A DNA stretch of 5,444 nucleotides, taken from positions 1 to 5,444 of the forward strand of contig CAMLJY010000178.1 of the NCBI GenBank assembly GCA_946480465.1, given 5' to 3'. This stretch comes from an uncultured Burkholderiales bacterium. GTDB taxonomy: Bacteria > Pseudomonadota > Gammaproteobacteria > Burkholderiales > Burkholderiaceae. The notes under the pieces are model-generated. The model made no database searches. It had not been told where the DNA came from and saw only the letters and a program-made list of their open reading frames with translations. The translations under genes were made by a program, and so were the position numbers. How positions within the stretch are numbered: the first letter of the stretch is position 1; each line of letters begins with the position of its first letter. Below are positions 5,381 through 5,444 of this stretch, in pieces.

Positions 5381-5393
5381 AGGCCTTCTTCAG
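5377..5393. terminator. Small hairpin spanning both convergent stop codons (weak terminator candidate)
   Basis: CTGAAG (5377-5382) pairs with CTTCAG (5388-5393) around a five-base loop, and GAAGGCCTTC inside it is a perfect 10-base palindrome. The structure overlaps the stops of the oxidoreductase gene (5378-5380) and the convergent minus-strand gene (5392-5390), which are only nine bases apart. The short stem and absent T-run make it weak as a terminator; it may be a by-product of the compact junction. Confidence 0.3.
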
Positions 5394-5444
5394 ATGTCGT
5401 CGGCGAACTCGCCCGTCTGCGTCGGCGTGGCGTCGAAGCCGTAG
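5390..5444 (-). CDS. C-terminal end of an unrecognised convergent gene
   Basis: Reading leftwards from the window edge, the frame encodes YGFDATPTQTGEFADDI and stops at TGA (5392-5390). The codons are strongly G/C-ending (TAC, GGC, TTC, GAC, GCC, ACG), as in the neighbouring genes, and the stop is nine bases from the stop of the oxidoreductase gene, as expected for a tightly packed convergent pair. The acidic tail is not diagnostic and I do not assign a family. It could still be a chance open stretch, since only 17 codons are visible. Confidence 0.45.
   Translation of the reverse strand, partial: YGFDATPTQTGEFADDI

Overview
The window is uniformly very GC-rich, with dense genes, tight overlaps and strong G/C third-position bias. 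The encoded families and a repeat whose translation runs SPPGRPK... point to a betaproteobacterium of the order Burkholderiales (Rubrivivax/Leptothrix/Roseateles-like). This placement is inferred from familiarity with such proteins, not from a search. I see no rRNA, tRNA, CRISPR array or transposase.

Layout. At the left edge (1-67, minus) is the N-terminal tip of a ureohydrolase, most likely arginase. A 134-base gap follows, with a 17-bp hairpin just past the stop of the next gene. Next, on the minus strand, is a two-gene unit read right to left: a secreted DUF2147 protein (1877-1401), overlapped by ATGA with a membrane thiol-disulfide protein of the DipZ type, a CcdA-like six-helix domain fused to a TlpA-like thioredoxin domain (1404-202). 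A 170-base divergent intergenic region (1878-2047) separates this unit from a plus-strand three-gene run: an OmpR-family response regulator (2048-2812), an EnvZ-like sensor histidine kinase (2809-4173, ATGA overlap) and a small MerR-family regulator (4173-4631, TGATG overlap). The MerR gene ends inside a duplicated 61-base repeat. Immediately beyond lies a well-formed MerR-type promoter/operator (TTGACT, an 18-bp perfect dyad in a 19-bp spacer, CAGACT) in front of an NAD(P)H-dependent flavodoxin-fold quinone oxidoreductase (4757-5380). The right edge holds the last 17 codons of an unrecognised convergent gene.

How the parts may work together. The divergent arrangement suggests that the two-component system controls, or senses the same envelope condition as, the DUF2147/DipZ pair; this is inference. 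The MerR protein is translationally coupled to the kinase gene and probably acts on the promoter of the oxidoreductase. That would link envelope sensing, periplasmic thiol redox and cytoplasmic quinone detoxification in one locus. The strongest non-coding signal is the MerR operator, which also fixes the oxidoreductase start downstream of it and rules out a longer reading frame beginning in the repeat.
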